Below, piece by piece: positions 25,990 through 33,848 of a DNA stretch of 64,000 nt (positions are counted from its first letter, which is position 1; each line of letters begins with the position of its first letter). The stretch comes from Clostridium sp. 12(A) (GTDB taxonomy: Bacteria; Bacillota; Clostridia; Lachnospirales; Lachnospiraceae). Location of the stretch: contig JAGI01000002.1 in NCBI GenBank assembly GCA_000526575.1, forward strand, positions 558,001-622,000, given 5' to 3'. The position numbers and the translations under genes were made by a program. The notes under the pieces were generated by a model. The model did not search any database, was not told the DNA's origin, and saw nothing but the letters and a program-made list of their open reading frames with translations.

Positions 25990-26190
25990 GTTTCCATTCC
26001 ATATGTTTATGCTACATCAAAAACCTTTTTTTGGATAGAGGGAGTTATATGATTATAATTCATTATATAACATTCAAAAATGGAATGTATATGCATGATA
26101 TACAAATTACAAAAGGGCTTTTTGTGTAAAGTTTATAAAGCAATCTGGAAAAGGACAGGAAAGAGAAAAGAATTCCAAAATGGAATGGAA
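25990..26190. promoter_or_regulatory. Repeated TGGAAT motifs, candidate LysR binding sites
   Basis: TTCCATTCCA near 25991-26000 is the inverse complement of TGGAATGGAA at 26181-26190. Between them CATTC-AAAAATG-GAATG (26071-26087) and the perfect ATTCCA-AAA-TGGAAT (26172-26186) form inverted repeats. A distal recall site plus a promoter-proximal site is the usual LysR arrangement. Confidence 0.5.
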
Positions 26191-26209
26191 TATGAGAAAT
26201 ATTATGAAT

Positions 26210-26238
26210 TTTACACAATGATTGAACAAGGATACAAT
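26210..26238 (+). promoter_or_regulatory. Promoter of citDEF
   Basis: TTTACA (26210-26215), 17-base spacer, TACAAT (26233-26238), about 60 bases before the citD start and 20 bases after the proximal TGGAAT inverted repeat. Confidence 0.55.
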
Positions 26239-26300
26239 AAACTCAGCAGGTAAATATACTTAAATTTTATTCAACGTAAATGAAAAAAGGAGAAATCTCA

Positions 26301-26600
26301 ATGCTAATTAAAAATAGTGCTGTAGCCGGCACACTGGAATCCAGTGATGCACAGGTCACAATAGAACCTGGAAACGGTTTGGAACTGAATATTCAGAGCA
26401 GTGTATTAAATCAGTATGGCCGCCAGATTAAGGCCGCTGTATTGGAAACTCTGAATCGGCTGGAAGTAACGAATGCAAAGGTAACTGTTATTGACAAGGG
26501 AGCACTTGATTGTACACTAAAAGCACGTGTGGAATGCGCCGTATATCGTAGCTGCGATCAGTCCGCTTCCAATATTCCATGGGGAGGTATTATCAAATGA
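26301..26600 (+). CDS. citD: Citrate lyase acyl-carrier protein (gamma subunit)
   Basis: The 99-residue carrier bears the 2'-(5''-triphosphoribosyl)-3'-dephospho-CoA arm on which acetyl and citryl groups are exchanged. The attachment site is Ser14 in AGTLESSD, the same position as in characterised CitD proteins. I start it at ATG 26301, which has AAAAAGGAG 8 bases upstream and gives the family length; ATG 26280 overlaps that ribosome site and is rejected. It overlaps citE by 4 bases (ATGA). Confidence 0.92.
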   Translation: MLIKNSAVAGTLESSDAQVTIEPGNGLELNIQSSVLNQYGRQIKAAVLETLNRLEVTNAKVTVIDKGALDCTLKARVECAVYRSCDQSASNIPWGGIIK

Positions 26601-27508
26601 TTCAACGACCAAAGCCAGATAAAAAGCGTCTGCGCCGCACAATGATGTTCATGAATTCACAGAAGCCAGGTCTTATTAAAGATGCCTATATTTATGGAAG
26701 TGACAGTATTATCCTGGATCTGGAAGATGCTGTGGCTGAAAATCAGAAGGATGCAGCACGTTTTAGTCTGTATCACGCATTAAAGAATATTGATTATGGA
26801 GATACGGAGGTCCTTGTTCGTATCAATGGCCTTGATACGCCACACTGGCAGGAGGATGTACGTGTATGTGTTGCCGGAGGAGCAGACGGAATCCGTATAG
26901 CAAAATGTGAAAATGCAGAAATGGTCCGTCAGGTAGAGGCGGCCGTATTAGCAGCAGAGCGGGAGTTCGGTGTTGAGGAAGGAAGAACACTTCTGATGGC
27001 GGCACTGGAAAGCCCTGTGGGAATCATGAATGCATATGAAATTGTTACCGCATCTGACCGTATGCTTGGCTGCGCGATTTCCGGAGGTGATTTCCGTAAG
27101 AGCATGCATGTGCAGATTCAGCGAGGTGGTGTAGAAATGATGGTTGCCCGTGGACAGATGCTGTTGGCAGCCCGTGCGGCAGGTGTACAATGCTTTGATA
27201 CCATGTTTCCAAACATTGATGATATGGAAGGATTTCAGGCTGAGGTTATTCAGAATCATCAGATGGGCTTCGATGGTAAGAGTATCGTAAATCCGAAGCA
27301 GATTGCTTTTGTACATGAAACATTCGCACCCACAGAAAAAGAAATTGTCTATGCTGAAAAGTTGGTACGAGGTTGTCAGGCACAGGCAGATGCAGGGATC
27401 GGTGTATATACAGTCGACGGAAAAATGGTTGATATTCCGTTCTTTGAGGATGCAAAGCGTATCATCGCACTGGCAAAGGCATGTGGTGTTTATCACGGCG
27501 ATCTGTAA
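26597..27508 (+). CDS. citE: Citrate lyase beta subunit (citryl-CoA lyase)
   Basis: This subunit splits citryl-ACP into oxaloacetate and acetyl-ACP. The protein of about 303 residues is a TIM barrel of the HpcH/HpaI-CitE family: RTMMFMNSQKPG near the N-terminus, SIILDLEDAVAENQKDAAR (metal and substrate carboxylates), VLVRINGLDT, LESPVGIMNAYEI and SIVNPKQI. ATG 26597 overlaps the citD stop and follows GGGGAGG. In the cytoplasm it forms the lyase complex with CitD and CitF. Confidence 0.93.
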   Translation: MIQRPKPDKKRLRRTMMFMNSQKPGLIKDAYIYGSDSIILDLEDAVAENQKDAARFSLYHALKNIDYGDTEVLVRINGLDTPHWQEDVRVCVAGGADGIRIAKCENAEMVRQVEAAVLAAEREFGVEEGRTLLMAALESPVGIMNAYEIVTASDRMLGCAISGGDFRKSMHVQIQRGGVEMMVARGQMLLAARAAGVQCFDTMFPNIDDMEGFQAEVIQNHQMGFDGKSIVNPKQIAFVHETFAPTEKEIVYAEKLVRGCQAQADAGIGVYTVDGKMVDIPFFEDAKRIIALAKACGVYHGDL

Positions 27509-27525
27509 GAAAGGGAGAATAGGAT

Positions 27526-29088
27526 ATGATTAACGCAGTTGGAAGAGATATCCCGGATTATCTGTTAACAGATGGCCGTGAGGTATATCAGGGAAGAAAT
27601 TATAAAGATGGACAGTATATCAAAAAGGCTTCTCCTACCGTAAAGCGCGGTGAAAAACCAATGGAGAGCAAAATCTGCGAGACAATTCGTGAAGCTTGTG
27701 AACGGTGTGGAGCACATGACGGAATGACATTTTCTTTTCATACGGAGTTTCGTGATGGTGATTATGTAGCTGCAATGGTCTGTAAAGTGCTGGTAGAAGA
27801 AATGGGACTGAAGGATCTGAACGTTGCAGCTACCTCTCTTGGTTCTGCGCAGGATATTTTTGCAGATTATATGGAGCGGGGAATTATTGTAGAGGCGCAG
27901 ACCTCAGGGGTTCGTGGACGTGTCGGCGAAGTGATTTCCGCAGGAAAACTAAAAGAGCCTGTAATCATCAGAAGCCATGGCGGACGTCCCCGGGCAGTGG
28001 AAGCAGGAGAAGTGCATATTGATATTGCATTTCTGGCAGCAGCAACCTCTGACAACTGTGGCAACGCCAAGGGACAGGGAGGAAAAAACAACTGTGGCTC
28101 GATGGGATTTGCAAACCATGATGCACGCTATGCGGATCACACAGTTATTATCACTGACACACTGGTTCCATTCCCCAACCTTCCGTCATCCATTTCTTGT
28201 ATTGATGTAGATGCGGTTTGTGTTGTGGATGCAATTGGTGATCCCAATAAAATTGCTACAAAGGAAGCACGTTTGACAGACAATCCACGTGAACTTATGA
28301 TGGCTCAGAATGTTGCAAATGTCATTGTAGCGACTCCTTATTTTAAAGATGGATTTTCTTTTCAGACAGGAGTCGGCGGCCCTTCCCTGGCGGTAAACCG
28401 TTTTCTGGAAGAGCATATGGAAAAAGCAGGGATTAAAATGAGCTTCGCTCTTGGAGGTACCAGCTCTGCAATCTGTGCATTACAGGATAAAGGTTATGTG
28501 GATTACATTCTGGATACCCAGGACTTTGATCAGGGTGCAGCAGCTCATTTATTCAGCAATCCACATCACATTGAAATTGATTTAAGTGAATATGCAAATG
28601 CGGCTAATAAAGGTGCATATGTAAATAAACTGGATTATGTAGTTCTTTCTGCCCTTGAAATCGACACGAAATTTAACGTAAATGTAATTACTGGATCCGA
28701 TGGTGTACTACGTGGAGCTCCAGGTGGACATCCCGATACTGCCGCAGGTTCCAAATGCTGCATTATTGTTACACCTCTTACCCGCGGCCGAATGGCGACA
28801 GTCTGCAAGGATGTAGTAACCGTAACAACACCAGGAGAATGTGTAGATGTTTTGGTAACAGATTATGGTATTGCCGTTAATCCGGTACGTCAGGATATCA
28901 TTGAGTGTCTGGACAAAGCTGGTATTAAGCATGTCACAATTGAATCCCTGCAGGAAAAAGCGTACAGCCTTGTTGGGGAGCCGGATTTGCTGGAATGGGA
29001 AGATAAGGTAGTTGCTATTGTGGAAGCTCGTGATGGAACAATCCTTGATGTAGTGCGTCAGGTAAAGCCATATGAATATGAGGATTAA
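27526..29088 (+). CDS. citF: Citrate lyase alpha subunit (citrate:acetyl-ACP transferase)
   Basis: The 520-residue product swaps acetyl for citrate on the carrier. It has the CoA-transferase-like fold of CitF: GMTFSFHTEFRDGDYV near the N-terminus, IIRSHGGRPRAVEAGE, CGNAKGQGGKNNCGSMGFAN and ITGSDGVLRGAPGGHPDTA. AAGGGAG precedes ATG 27526, 17 bases after citE. It ends the cit unit: citC (ligase), citX and citG, needed to load and acetylate the prosthetic group, do not follow, and no citrate transporter gene is present in the window. Confidence 0.93.
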   Translation: MINAVGRDIPDYLLTDGREVYQGRNYKDGQYIKKASPTVKRGEKPMESKICETIREACERCGAHDGMTFSFHTEFRDGDYVAAMVCKVLVEEMGLKDLNVAATSLGSAQDIFADYMERGIIVEAQTSGVRGRVGEVISAGKLKEPVIIRSHGGRPRAVEAGEVHIDIAFLAAATSDNCGNAKGQGGKNNCGSMGFANHDARYADHTVIITDTLVPFPNLPSSISCIDVDAVCVVDAIGDPNKIATKEARLTDNPRELMMAQNVANVIVATPYFKDGFSFQTGVGGPSLAVNRFLEEHMEKAGIKMSFALGGTSSAICALQDKGYVDYILDTQDFDQGAAAHLFSNPHHIEIDLSEYANAANKGAYVNKLDYVVLSALEIDTKFNVNVITGSDGVLRGAPGGHPDTAAGSKCCIIVTPLTRGRMATVCKDVVTVTTPGECVDVLVTDYGIAVNPVRQDIIECLDKAGIKHVTIESLQEKAYSLVGEPDLLEWEDKVVAIVEARDGTILDVVRQVKPYEYED

Positions 29089-29115
29089 GACAGAACAGCT
29101 GACAAAAGATTTTTA

Positions 29116-29144
29116 TTGACATGATGCGCAGACAGTAGTATAAT
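29116..29144 (+). promoter_or_regulatory. Consensus SigA promoter of the rib operon
   Basis: TTGACA (29116-29121), 17-base spacer, TATAAT (29139-29144): a full match to consensus, 17 bases before the FMN aptamer. Confidence 0.85.
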
Positions 29145-29160
29145 GACGCCAATTGAATAA

Positions 29161-29267
29161 AATCTTCGGGGCAGGGTGAAATTCCCGACCGGTGGTATAG
29201 CCCACGAACCGCAAGGTTGATTCGGTTAAATTCCGAAGCCGACAGTAAAGTCTGATAGTAGAAGATA
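29161..29267 (+). promoter_or_regulatory. FMN riboswitch (RFN element)
   Basis: The element contains the conserved core GGGGCAGGGTGAAATTCCCG, then ACCGGTGGTATAGCCCACGA, then the TCCGAAGCCGACAGTAAAGT-type segment and GATAGTAGAAGAT. The closing stem P1 is ATCTTC (29162-29167) with GAAGAT (29261-29266). FMN binding should favour the downstream terminator(s) and switch off riboflavin synthesis. Confidence 0.95.
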
Positions 29268-29306
29268 AAGAATGATTTACGTTTTTGCGTGGATATTTAA
29301 GATTAT

Positions 29307-29340
29307 GCTCTGAAATGAATTGCCATTTCAGAGCTTTTAT
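29307..29340 (+). terminator. Riboswitch expression-platform terminator
   Basis: GCTCTGAAATG (29307-29317) pairs perfectly with CATTTCAGAGC (29324-29334), followed by TTTTATTTTTAT. First of three hairpins between aptamer and ribD. Confidence 0.85.
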
Positions 29341-29377
29341 TTTTATTTCCATGCACCGTAACCATAATTCGCTTACT

Positions 29378-29415
29378 AAAAATGCCTTGAACATGTTCGT
29401 GTTCAAGGTATTTTT
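29378..29415 (+). terminator. Second terminator-like hairpin in the rib leader
   Basis: AAAAATGCCTTGAAC (29378-29392) pairs with GTTCAAGGTATTTTT (29401-29415) with one G-U pair; the 3' arm itself supplies the T-run. Confidence 0.75.
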
Positions 29416-29465
29416 GCAGCAAGGATTCTGGTTTACGTGGAAGAAAGCGCTGCATATATTTTTAG

Positions 29466-29494
29466 CCCCGAACGTTTTGTTCGGGGTATTTTTT
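29466..29494 (+). terminator. Third terminator-like hairpin in the rib leader
   Basis: CCCCGAAC (29466-29473) pairs perfectly with GTTCGGGG (29479-29486) around GTTTT, followed by TATTTTTT. About 90 bases upstream of ribD. Confidence 0.8.
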
Positions 29495-29582
29495 ATGTAA
29501 TTGTACCCTGGTCACTAACATGCAGAGCGTCAATGCCTGAGTCCGGCAAAGCAGACTCTTTAAATTTTGAAGGAGGTGCAAT

Positions 29583-30683
29583 ATGGAAGATATCAGTTAT
29601 ATGCGTCTTGCAATTCAACTTGCAAAACAGGGATGCGGCTGGGTAAATCCAAATCCAATGGTTGGGGCGGTTATTGTAAAGGAGGGAAATATCATTGGGC
29701 AGGGCTATCACAAAAAATACGGGGAACTCCATGCTGAGAGGATAGCACTGGCAAGCTGTGGGACATCGGCAGAGGGGGCAACGCTCTATGTGACATTGGA
29801 ACCCTGCTGTCATCACGGAAGAACACCACCCTGTACCGAAGCAATCATAGAAAGTGGTATTACGCGAGTGGTAGTTGGGTCCGCTGATCCTAATCCGCTG
29901 GTTGCGGGGAAGGGAATTGAGATGTTACGGTCTCACGGCATTGAGGTAATTGAGAATACTGCAAAGGATGAATGTGACAAACTTAACGAAAGCTTTTTCC
30001 ATTACATTCAAAGCAAAACCCCCTATGTAATTATGAAATATGCCATGACCATGGATGGAAAAATCGCCACCCTTACAGGAAAGTCCCAATGGATCACTGG
30101 CCCAGAGGCTCGCCATCGGGTTCATGAGGACCGCCATCGTTATACTGCCATTATGGTTGGAGTTGGTACTGTTCTCGCAGACCATCCTTTGCTGACCTGC
30201 CGGCTGGAAAACAGTAAAAATCCGCTGCGCATTGTTTGTGATACCCATTTAAGAACACCACTGGATGCAAAAATTGTTACTACAAGTAATATAGCTTCCA
30301 CACTTATTGCCACGGCAGTCACAGAGGCGGAACGGCATAAGCCGTACCTGGATGCGGGCTGTGAGATCATGGTGCTTCCACAAAAAGATAATCATATTGA
30401 CTTAAACGGCCTGATGAGAAAGCTGGGTGAAAGGCAGATTGACAGTCTTTTGCTGGAGGGAGGCAGCACACTGAATTGGTCAGCACTTAAAAGCGGAATT
30501 GTAAATAAGATACAGGCATATATCGCTCCGAAGATGTTTGGCGGCAGAGGAAAGTCTCCGGTGGAGGGCCTTGGTGTGACTCACCCCGATGGAGCATTCC
30601 TGCTGAATAAGCCAGTAATCACACAGGTTGGGGAGGATATTTTGGTAGAAAGTGAGGTAATCCCATGTTTACAGGAATCATAG
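29583..30683 (+). CDS. ribD: Bifunctional riboflavin deaminase/reductase RibD
   Basis: The 366-residue cytoplasmic enzyme performs the second and third steps of riboflavin synthesis from GTP. The N-terminal deaminase (about 1-145) has its zinc ligands in LHAERIAL and PCCHHGRTPPC. The C-terminal reductase (about 146-366) has VIMKYAMTMDGKIAT, MVGVGTVLADHPLL and LLLEGGSTLN for NADPH binding. GGAGGTG precedes ATG 29583. Its end overlaps the ribE start by 19 bases, so translation is coupled. Under control of the FMN riboswitch. Confidence 0.95.
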   Translation: MEDISYMRLAIQLAKQGCGWVNPNPMVGAVIVKEGNIIGQGYHKKYGELHAERIALASCGTSAEGATLYVTLEPCCHHGRTPPCTEAIIESGITRVVVGSADPNPLVAGKGIEMLRSHGIEVIENTAKDECDKLNESFFHYIQSKTPYVIMKYAMTMDGKIATLTGKSQWITGPEARHRVHEDRHRYTAIMVGVGTVLADHPLLTCRLENSKNPLRIVCDTHLRTPLDAKIVTTSNIASTLIATAVTEAERHKPYLDAGCEIMVLPQKDNHIDLNGLMRKLGERQIDSLLLEGGSTLNWSALKSGIVNKIQAYIAPKMFGGRGKSPVEGLGVTHPDGAFLLNKPVITQVGEDILVESEVIPCLQES

Positions 30684-31303
30684 AAGAAATAGGAACGATA
30701 GAAGGTATGAAAAAAGGAGCAAGCTCTGCTGTCCTAAGGATTCAGGCATTGAAGATCATGGATGACATTCATTTGGGAGACAGCATTGCTGTAAATGGTG
30801 TCTGTCTTACCGTGACTAGGATTTCTTCCACTGGCTTTGAGTCTGATGTGATGCATGAGACCATGAACCGCTCATCACTTGGGAATCTTCGTATCGGAAG
30901 TTCCGTTAATCTGGAGCGGGCTATGCCTGTAAATGGAAGATTTGGCGGACATATCGTTTCCGGTCATATCGATGGAACCGGCACCATTCTTAACATACAA
31001 AGAGATGATAACGCTGTCTGGTATAAAATCAAAACGCCCCTTTCCGTTCTTCGTTATATCATTGAGAAGGGCTCCATTGCCATTGACGGAATCAGTCTCA
31101 CCGTTGCCAAGGTGTCTAAAGACAGCTTTCATGTATCCATCATACCTCACACGGCTCAATTCACAACACTAGACAAACGGCGTGTAGGGGATCTGGTCAA
31201 TTTAGAGAATGACTGTGTTGGTAAATACGTGGAACATCTTATGGGAAGCGAAACGAAAAACAACAATATCACAGCCGAATTTCTTGCCAAATACGGCTTT
31301 TAG
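30665..31303 (+). CDS. ribE: Riboflavin synthase alpha chain
   Basis: The enzyme dismutates two 6,7-dimethyl-8-ribityllumazines into riboflavin and the pyrimidinedione. The 212-residue protein holds two lumazine-binding repeats: [28 protein letters not shown] and [11 protein letters not shown] in the first, [27 protein letters not shown] and PHTAQFTTL in the second. It trimerises and works with the RibH capsid. The start lies inside the ribD end. The same gene is called ribB in some naming schemes. Confidence 0.95.
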   Translation: MFTGIIEEIGTIEGMKKGASSAVLRIQALKIMDDIHLGDSIAVNGVCLTVTRISSTGFESDVMHETMNRSSLGNLRIGSSVNLERAMPVNGRFGGHIVSGHIDGTGTILNIQRDDNAVWYKIKTPLSVLRYIIEKGSIAIDGISLTVAKVSKDSFHVSIIPHTAQFTTLDKRRVGDLVNLENDCVGKYVEHLMGSETKNNNITAEFLAKYGF

Positions 31304-31314
31304 GAGGAATAAAG

Positions 31315-32514
31315 ATGGTTGAATTTAACACAATCGAAGAGGCGCTTAAGGACCTTCGCCTTGGTAAAATTATTCTGGTTACGGACGATGAGGACAGAGA
31401 AAACGAAGGAGACTTTATCTGTGCAGCAGAGTTTGCCACAACTGAAAATGTAAATTTCATGGCGGTACATGGCAAAGGCCTGATTTGTATGCCAATGAGC
31501 GAAGCACTTTGTCAAAAACTCCAATTCCCTCAAATGGTAGAGGATAACCAGGATAATCATAAGACCGCATTTACTGTATCCGTTGATCATGTGACCACCG
31601 TCACTGGCATTTCAGCAGCAGAGCGGAGCATCACCGCCTTACAATGCGTTGCAGAGGATAGCAGACCCGAGGATTTTCGCCGTCCCGGCCATATGTTTCC
31701 ACTCCTTGCAAAGAAAAACGGCGTACTGGAGAGAAACGGACATACTGAAGCTACGGTGGATTTTATGCGATTGGCTGGTTTAAAGGAATGTGGTCTTTGC
31801 TGCGAGATTATGAGAGATGACGGAACGATGATGCGTACACCACAGCTTATGGAGCTGGCAGAGAAATGGGGCATTAAGATGGTTACAATCAAAGCCTTAC
31901 AGGATTACCGCAAGAGAAATGAGACCCTGGTGGAGCAGGTAACCTGCACATCTATGCCTACAAAGTATGGTGATTTCAAGGCTTATGGATATATCAGCAA
32001 GCTTAATGGGGAGCACCATGTAGCACTGGTAAAGGGTGATATTGGTGATGGAGATAATCTGTTATGCCGGGTTCATTCCGAATGCCTGACTGGAGATGCG
32101 TTCGGTTCCATGCGATGTGACTGCGGACAGCAGTATGCAGCAGCCATGATGCAAATTGAAAAAGAAGGAAGGGGAATTCTTCTTTACATGCGTCAGGAAG
32201 GGCGAGGAATAGGTCTGATTAATAAACTCCGCGCCTATGCACTTCAGGATCAGGGGCTGGATACCCTGGAAGCCAATCTTTCTCTTGGCTTTCCTGGAGA
32301 CATGCGGGAGTACTTCATTGGCGCACAGATTTTAAGGGACCTTGGAGTCAAGACCCTCCGTCTGCTAACCAACAATCCGGATAAAGTATATCAACTTTCC
32401 GGATTTGGTATGGAAATCACACAGCGGGTTCCGATTGAGATGGAGGCCACAGATCACGACTTATACTATCTGAAAACCAAACAGAAAAAAATGGGTCATA
32501 TCCTACATTATTAA
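31315..32514 (+). CDS. ribBA: Bifunctional DHBP synthase / GTP cyclohydrolase II RibBA
   Basis: The 399-residue fusion makes both precursors of lumazine. The N-terminal half (about 1-200) is 3,4-dihydroxy-2-butanone-4-phosphate synthase ([34 protein letters not shown]). The C-terminal half is GTP cyclohydrolase II, with zinc cysteines in [20 protein letters not shown] and the [19 protein letters not shown] and LLTNNPDK motifs. AGGAGG precedes ATG 31315, 11 bases after ribE. Confidence 0.95.
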   Translation: MVEFNTIEEALKDLRLGKIILVTDDEDRENEGDFICAAEFATTENVNFMAVHGKGLICMPMSEALCQKLQFPQMVEDNQDNHKTAFTVSVDHVTTVTGISAAERSITALQCVAEDSRPEDFRRPGHMFPLLAKKNGVLERNGHTEATVDFMRLAGLKECGLCCEIMRDDGTMMRTPQLMELAEKWGIKMVTIKALQDYRKRNETLVEQVTCTSMPTKYGDFKAYGYISKLNGEHHVALVKGDIGDGDNLLCRVHSECLTGDAFGSMRCDCGQQYAAAMMQIEKEGRGILLYMRQEGRGIGLINKLRAYALQDQGLDTLEANLSLGFPGDMREYFIGAQILRDLGVKTLRLLTNNPDKVYQLSGFGMEITQRVPIEMEATDHDLYYLKTKQKKMGHILHY

Positions 32515-32534
32515 TAAAAAAGGAGATTAAGACA

Positions 32535-33002
32535 TTGAAAACTTTTGAGGGAAATTTAGTATCCAGAGACATACGGATTGGTATTGTTGCTGCAAGATTT
32601 AATGAATTTATTACAAGTAAACTGCTTGGGGGAGCACTTGATGGGCTAAAACGTCACGAAGTCAGCGAGGATGACATTGACATAGCATGGGTTCCCGGCG
32701 CATTTGAAATTCCGCTCATTGCCTCCAAGATGGCAAAAAGCAGAAAATATGATGCAATCATCTGCCTGGGTGCTGTAATTCGTGGCAGCACCACCCATTA
32801 TGACTATGTATGCAGTGAAGTTTCTAAGGGAATAGCCCATGTATCTTTAGACAGTGATATTCCAGTGATGTTTGGAGTTCTCACAACTGAAAATATTGAA
32901 CAGGCAATTGAACGTGCCGGTACAAAGGCTGGAAACAAGGGCTTTGATTGTGCAGTAGGTGCAATTGAAATGGTAAATTTATTACGGGATATGGAAGGCT
33001 GA
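32535..33002 (+). CDS. ribH: 6,7-dimethyl-8-ribityllumazine synthase
   Basis: The 155-residue subunit condenses the ribityl-pyrimidine with dihydroxybutanone phosphate and normally assembles into a 60-mer or pentamer. Motifs: [23 protein letters not shown] (substrate loop), [16 protein letters not shown] (catalytic His) and [14 protein letters not shown] [12 protein letters not shown]. The start is TTG 32535 after AAAGGAG. It is the last gene of the rib operon. Confidence 0.95.
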   Translation: MKTFEGNLVSRDIRIGIVAARFNEFITSKLLGGALDGLKRHEVSEDDIDIAWVPGAFEIPLIASKMAKSRKYDAIICLGAVIRGSTTHYDYVCSEVSKGIAHVSLDSDIPVMFGVLTTENIEQAIERAGTKAGNKGFDCAVGAIEMVNLLRDMEG

Positions 33003-33145
33003 AACCATAATCTTACCTTCAATTCTACCGTTCCTGGGTAATAGAGAATTGTAAAGTAATTAATATTTACCTGGATATATAAGTGGCAGAAACGAAGATA
33101 TCAACATGTATATTCTTATGTATAAGAATAAAAACAATGTGACAT

Positions 33146-33178
33146 GAGAGGGAGGAGATAATCGCCTCTCTCTTTTTG
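33146..33178 (+). terminator. Terminator downstream of ribH
   Basis: GAGAGGG pairs with CCTCTCTC (with a G-U pair) around an AT-rich loop, followed by TTTTTG. The 296 bases from ribH to the coat-like gene otherwise hold only a weak hairpin at about 33017-33048 and the promoter below. Confidence 0.65.
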
Positions 33179-33239
33179 ACGGCACTATAGTTAGAAGCTA
33201 AAATCCTTTCATCATAGATTGGAAGAAAGGTTCATTTTC

Positions 33240-33267
33240 ACAACTTGTCTTTTGATAACATACAATA
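33240..33267 (+). promoter_or_regulatory. SigK/SigE-like sporulation promoter
   Basis: CATACAATA at 33259-33267 matches the SigK -10 consensus CATA-N3-TA (and the SigE form CATACA-T). An AC-containing -35 (TTCACAAC) lies about 17 bases upstream, fitting the loose SigK -35. It sits 32 bases before the coat-like start. Confidence 0.5.
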
Positions 33268-33298
33268 AAGTATGGTGATAGGAAAGGAGGTGAGATGA

Positions 33299-33601
33299 AT
33301 GGGCTGCTTTAACTGTGGTTGCTGCAGACGCCATTGCAACTGGAACAACAATGGCAATAATAATGGAAACAATGGTAATAATGAACGGTGCAGAAGAGAA
33401 ATTAGAGAGGCTTACTGGCAGGGCTTTAGAGATGGATGCAGAAAGTGTCGGTGGAGATCTGAGGAATTTAGCAATAACTCTTATGATGATTTCAGTCGTA
33501 ATTATGATAATAATTATGATAATAATTATGACTATAACTACCAGAATAATTTTGACAATAATTATAACGATAACTTTGATAATTGCGACGAATGCAATTA
33601 A
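33299..33601 (+). CDS. Cys/Asn/Tyr-rich low-complexity protein, probable spore-coat component
   Basis: The 100-residue product begins MGCFNCGCCRRHCNW, followed by an Asn/Gly run, a short charged helix (ERCRREIREAYWQGFRDGCR) and a C-terminal tail of repeated Asn-Tyr-Asp units, ending with two more Cys. Cys-rich, Asn/Tyr-rich small proteins are typical of clostridial spore coats or exosporium, where they cross-link. The ribosome site AAAGGAGGTGAG is very strong. With the SigK-like promoter and its own terminator, a late mother-cell coat gene is the best reading. An overlapping frame at 33315-33608 is a composition shadow. Confidence 0.65.
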   Translation: MGCFNCGCCRRHCNWNNNGNNNGNNGNNERCRREIREAYWQGFRDGCRKCRWRSEEFSNNSYDDFSRNYDNNYDNNYDYNYQNNFDNNYNDNFDNCDECN

Positions 33602-33606
33602 TATTT

Positions 33607-33644
33607 AAAGGCAGGTTTTCTATATTTTGAACCTGCCTTTGTGA
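33607..33644 (+). terminator. Terminator of the coat-like gene
   Basis: AAAGGCAGGTT (33607-33617) pairs with AACCTGCCTTT (33630-33640), then GTG; the 3' arm provides the T-run and the hairpin also reads as a terminator leftward. Confidence 0.75.
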
Positions 33645-33848
33645 TATATAAGTGTAAATAAATATATGAAATACTTGAAAAACTTATGTTTTTTCTAACT
33701 TATATTGTTACATATCAGTCAGTACGATTCATGATTAAGAAACTGTATATTGGCTCTCCTCTAACGAATAATTATTAGTCATCGAGCGATACTAAAACGA
33801 TAAGTATTTTACTTTAAACAATATAATTTTTGATATAAGGGAGAAAAA

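Noticed and set aside
26948..27496. 182-codon minus-strand frame opposite citE
   Set aside because: citE is certain by motifs and operon position; the antisense frame has shadow composition.
33480..33600. Tandem AATTATGATAAT-like repeats considered as a CRISPR or VNTR
   Set aside because: The repeats have no spacers and are explained by the NYD-type coding repeats of the coat-like protein.
33315..33608. Overlapping 97-codon frame rich in Ile/Met/Thr
   Set aside because: It is the +1 reading of the Asn/Tyr/Asp repeat codons of the coat-like gene; it has no ribosome site and a low-complexity shadow composition.
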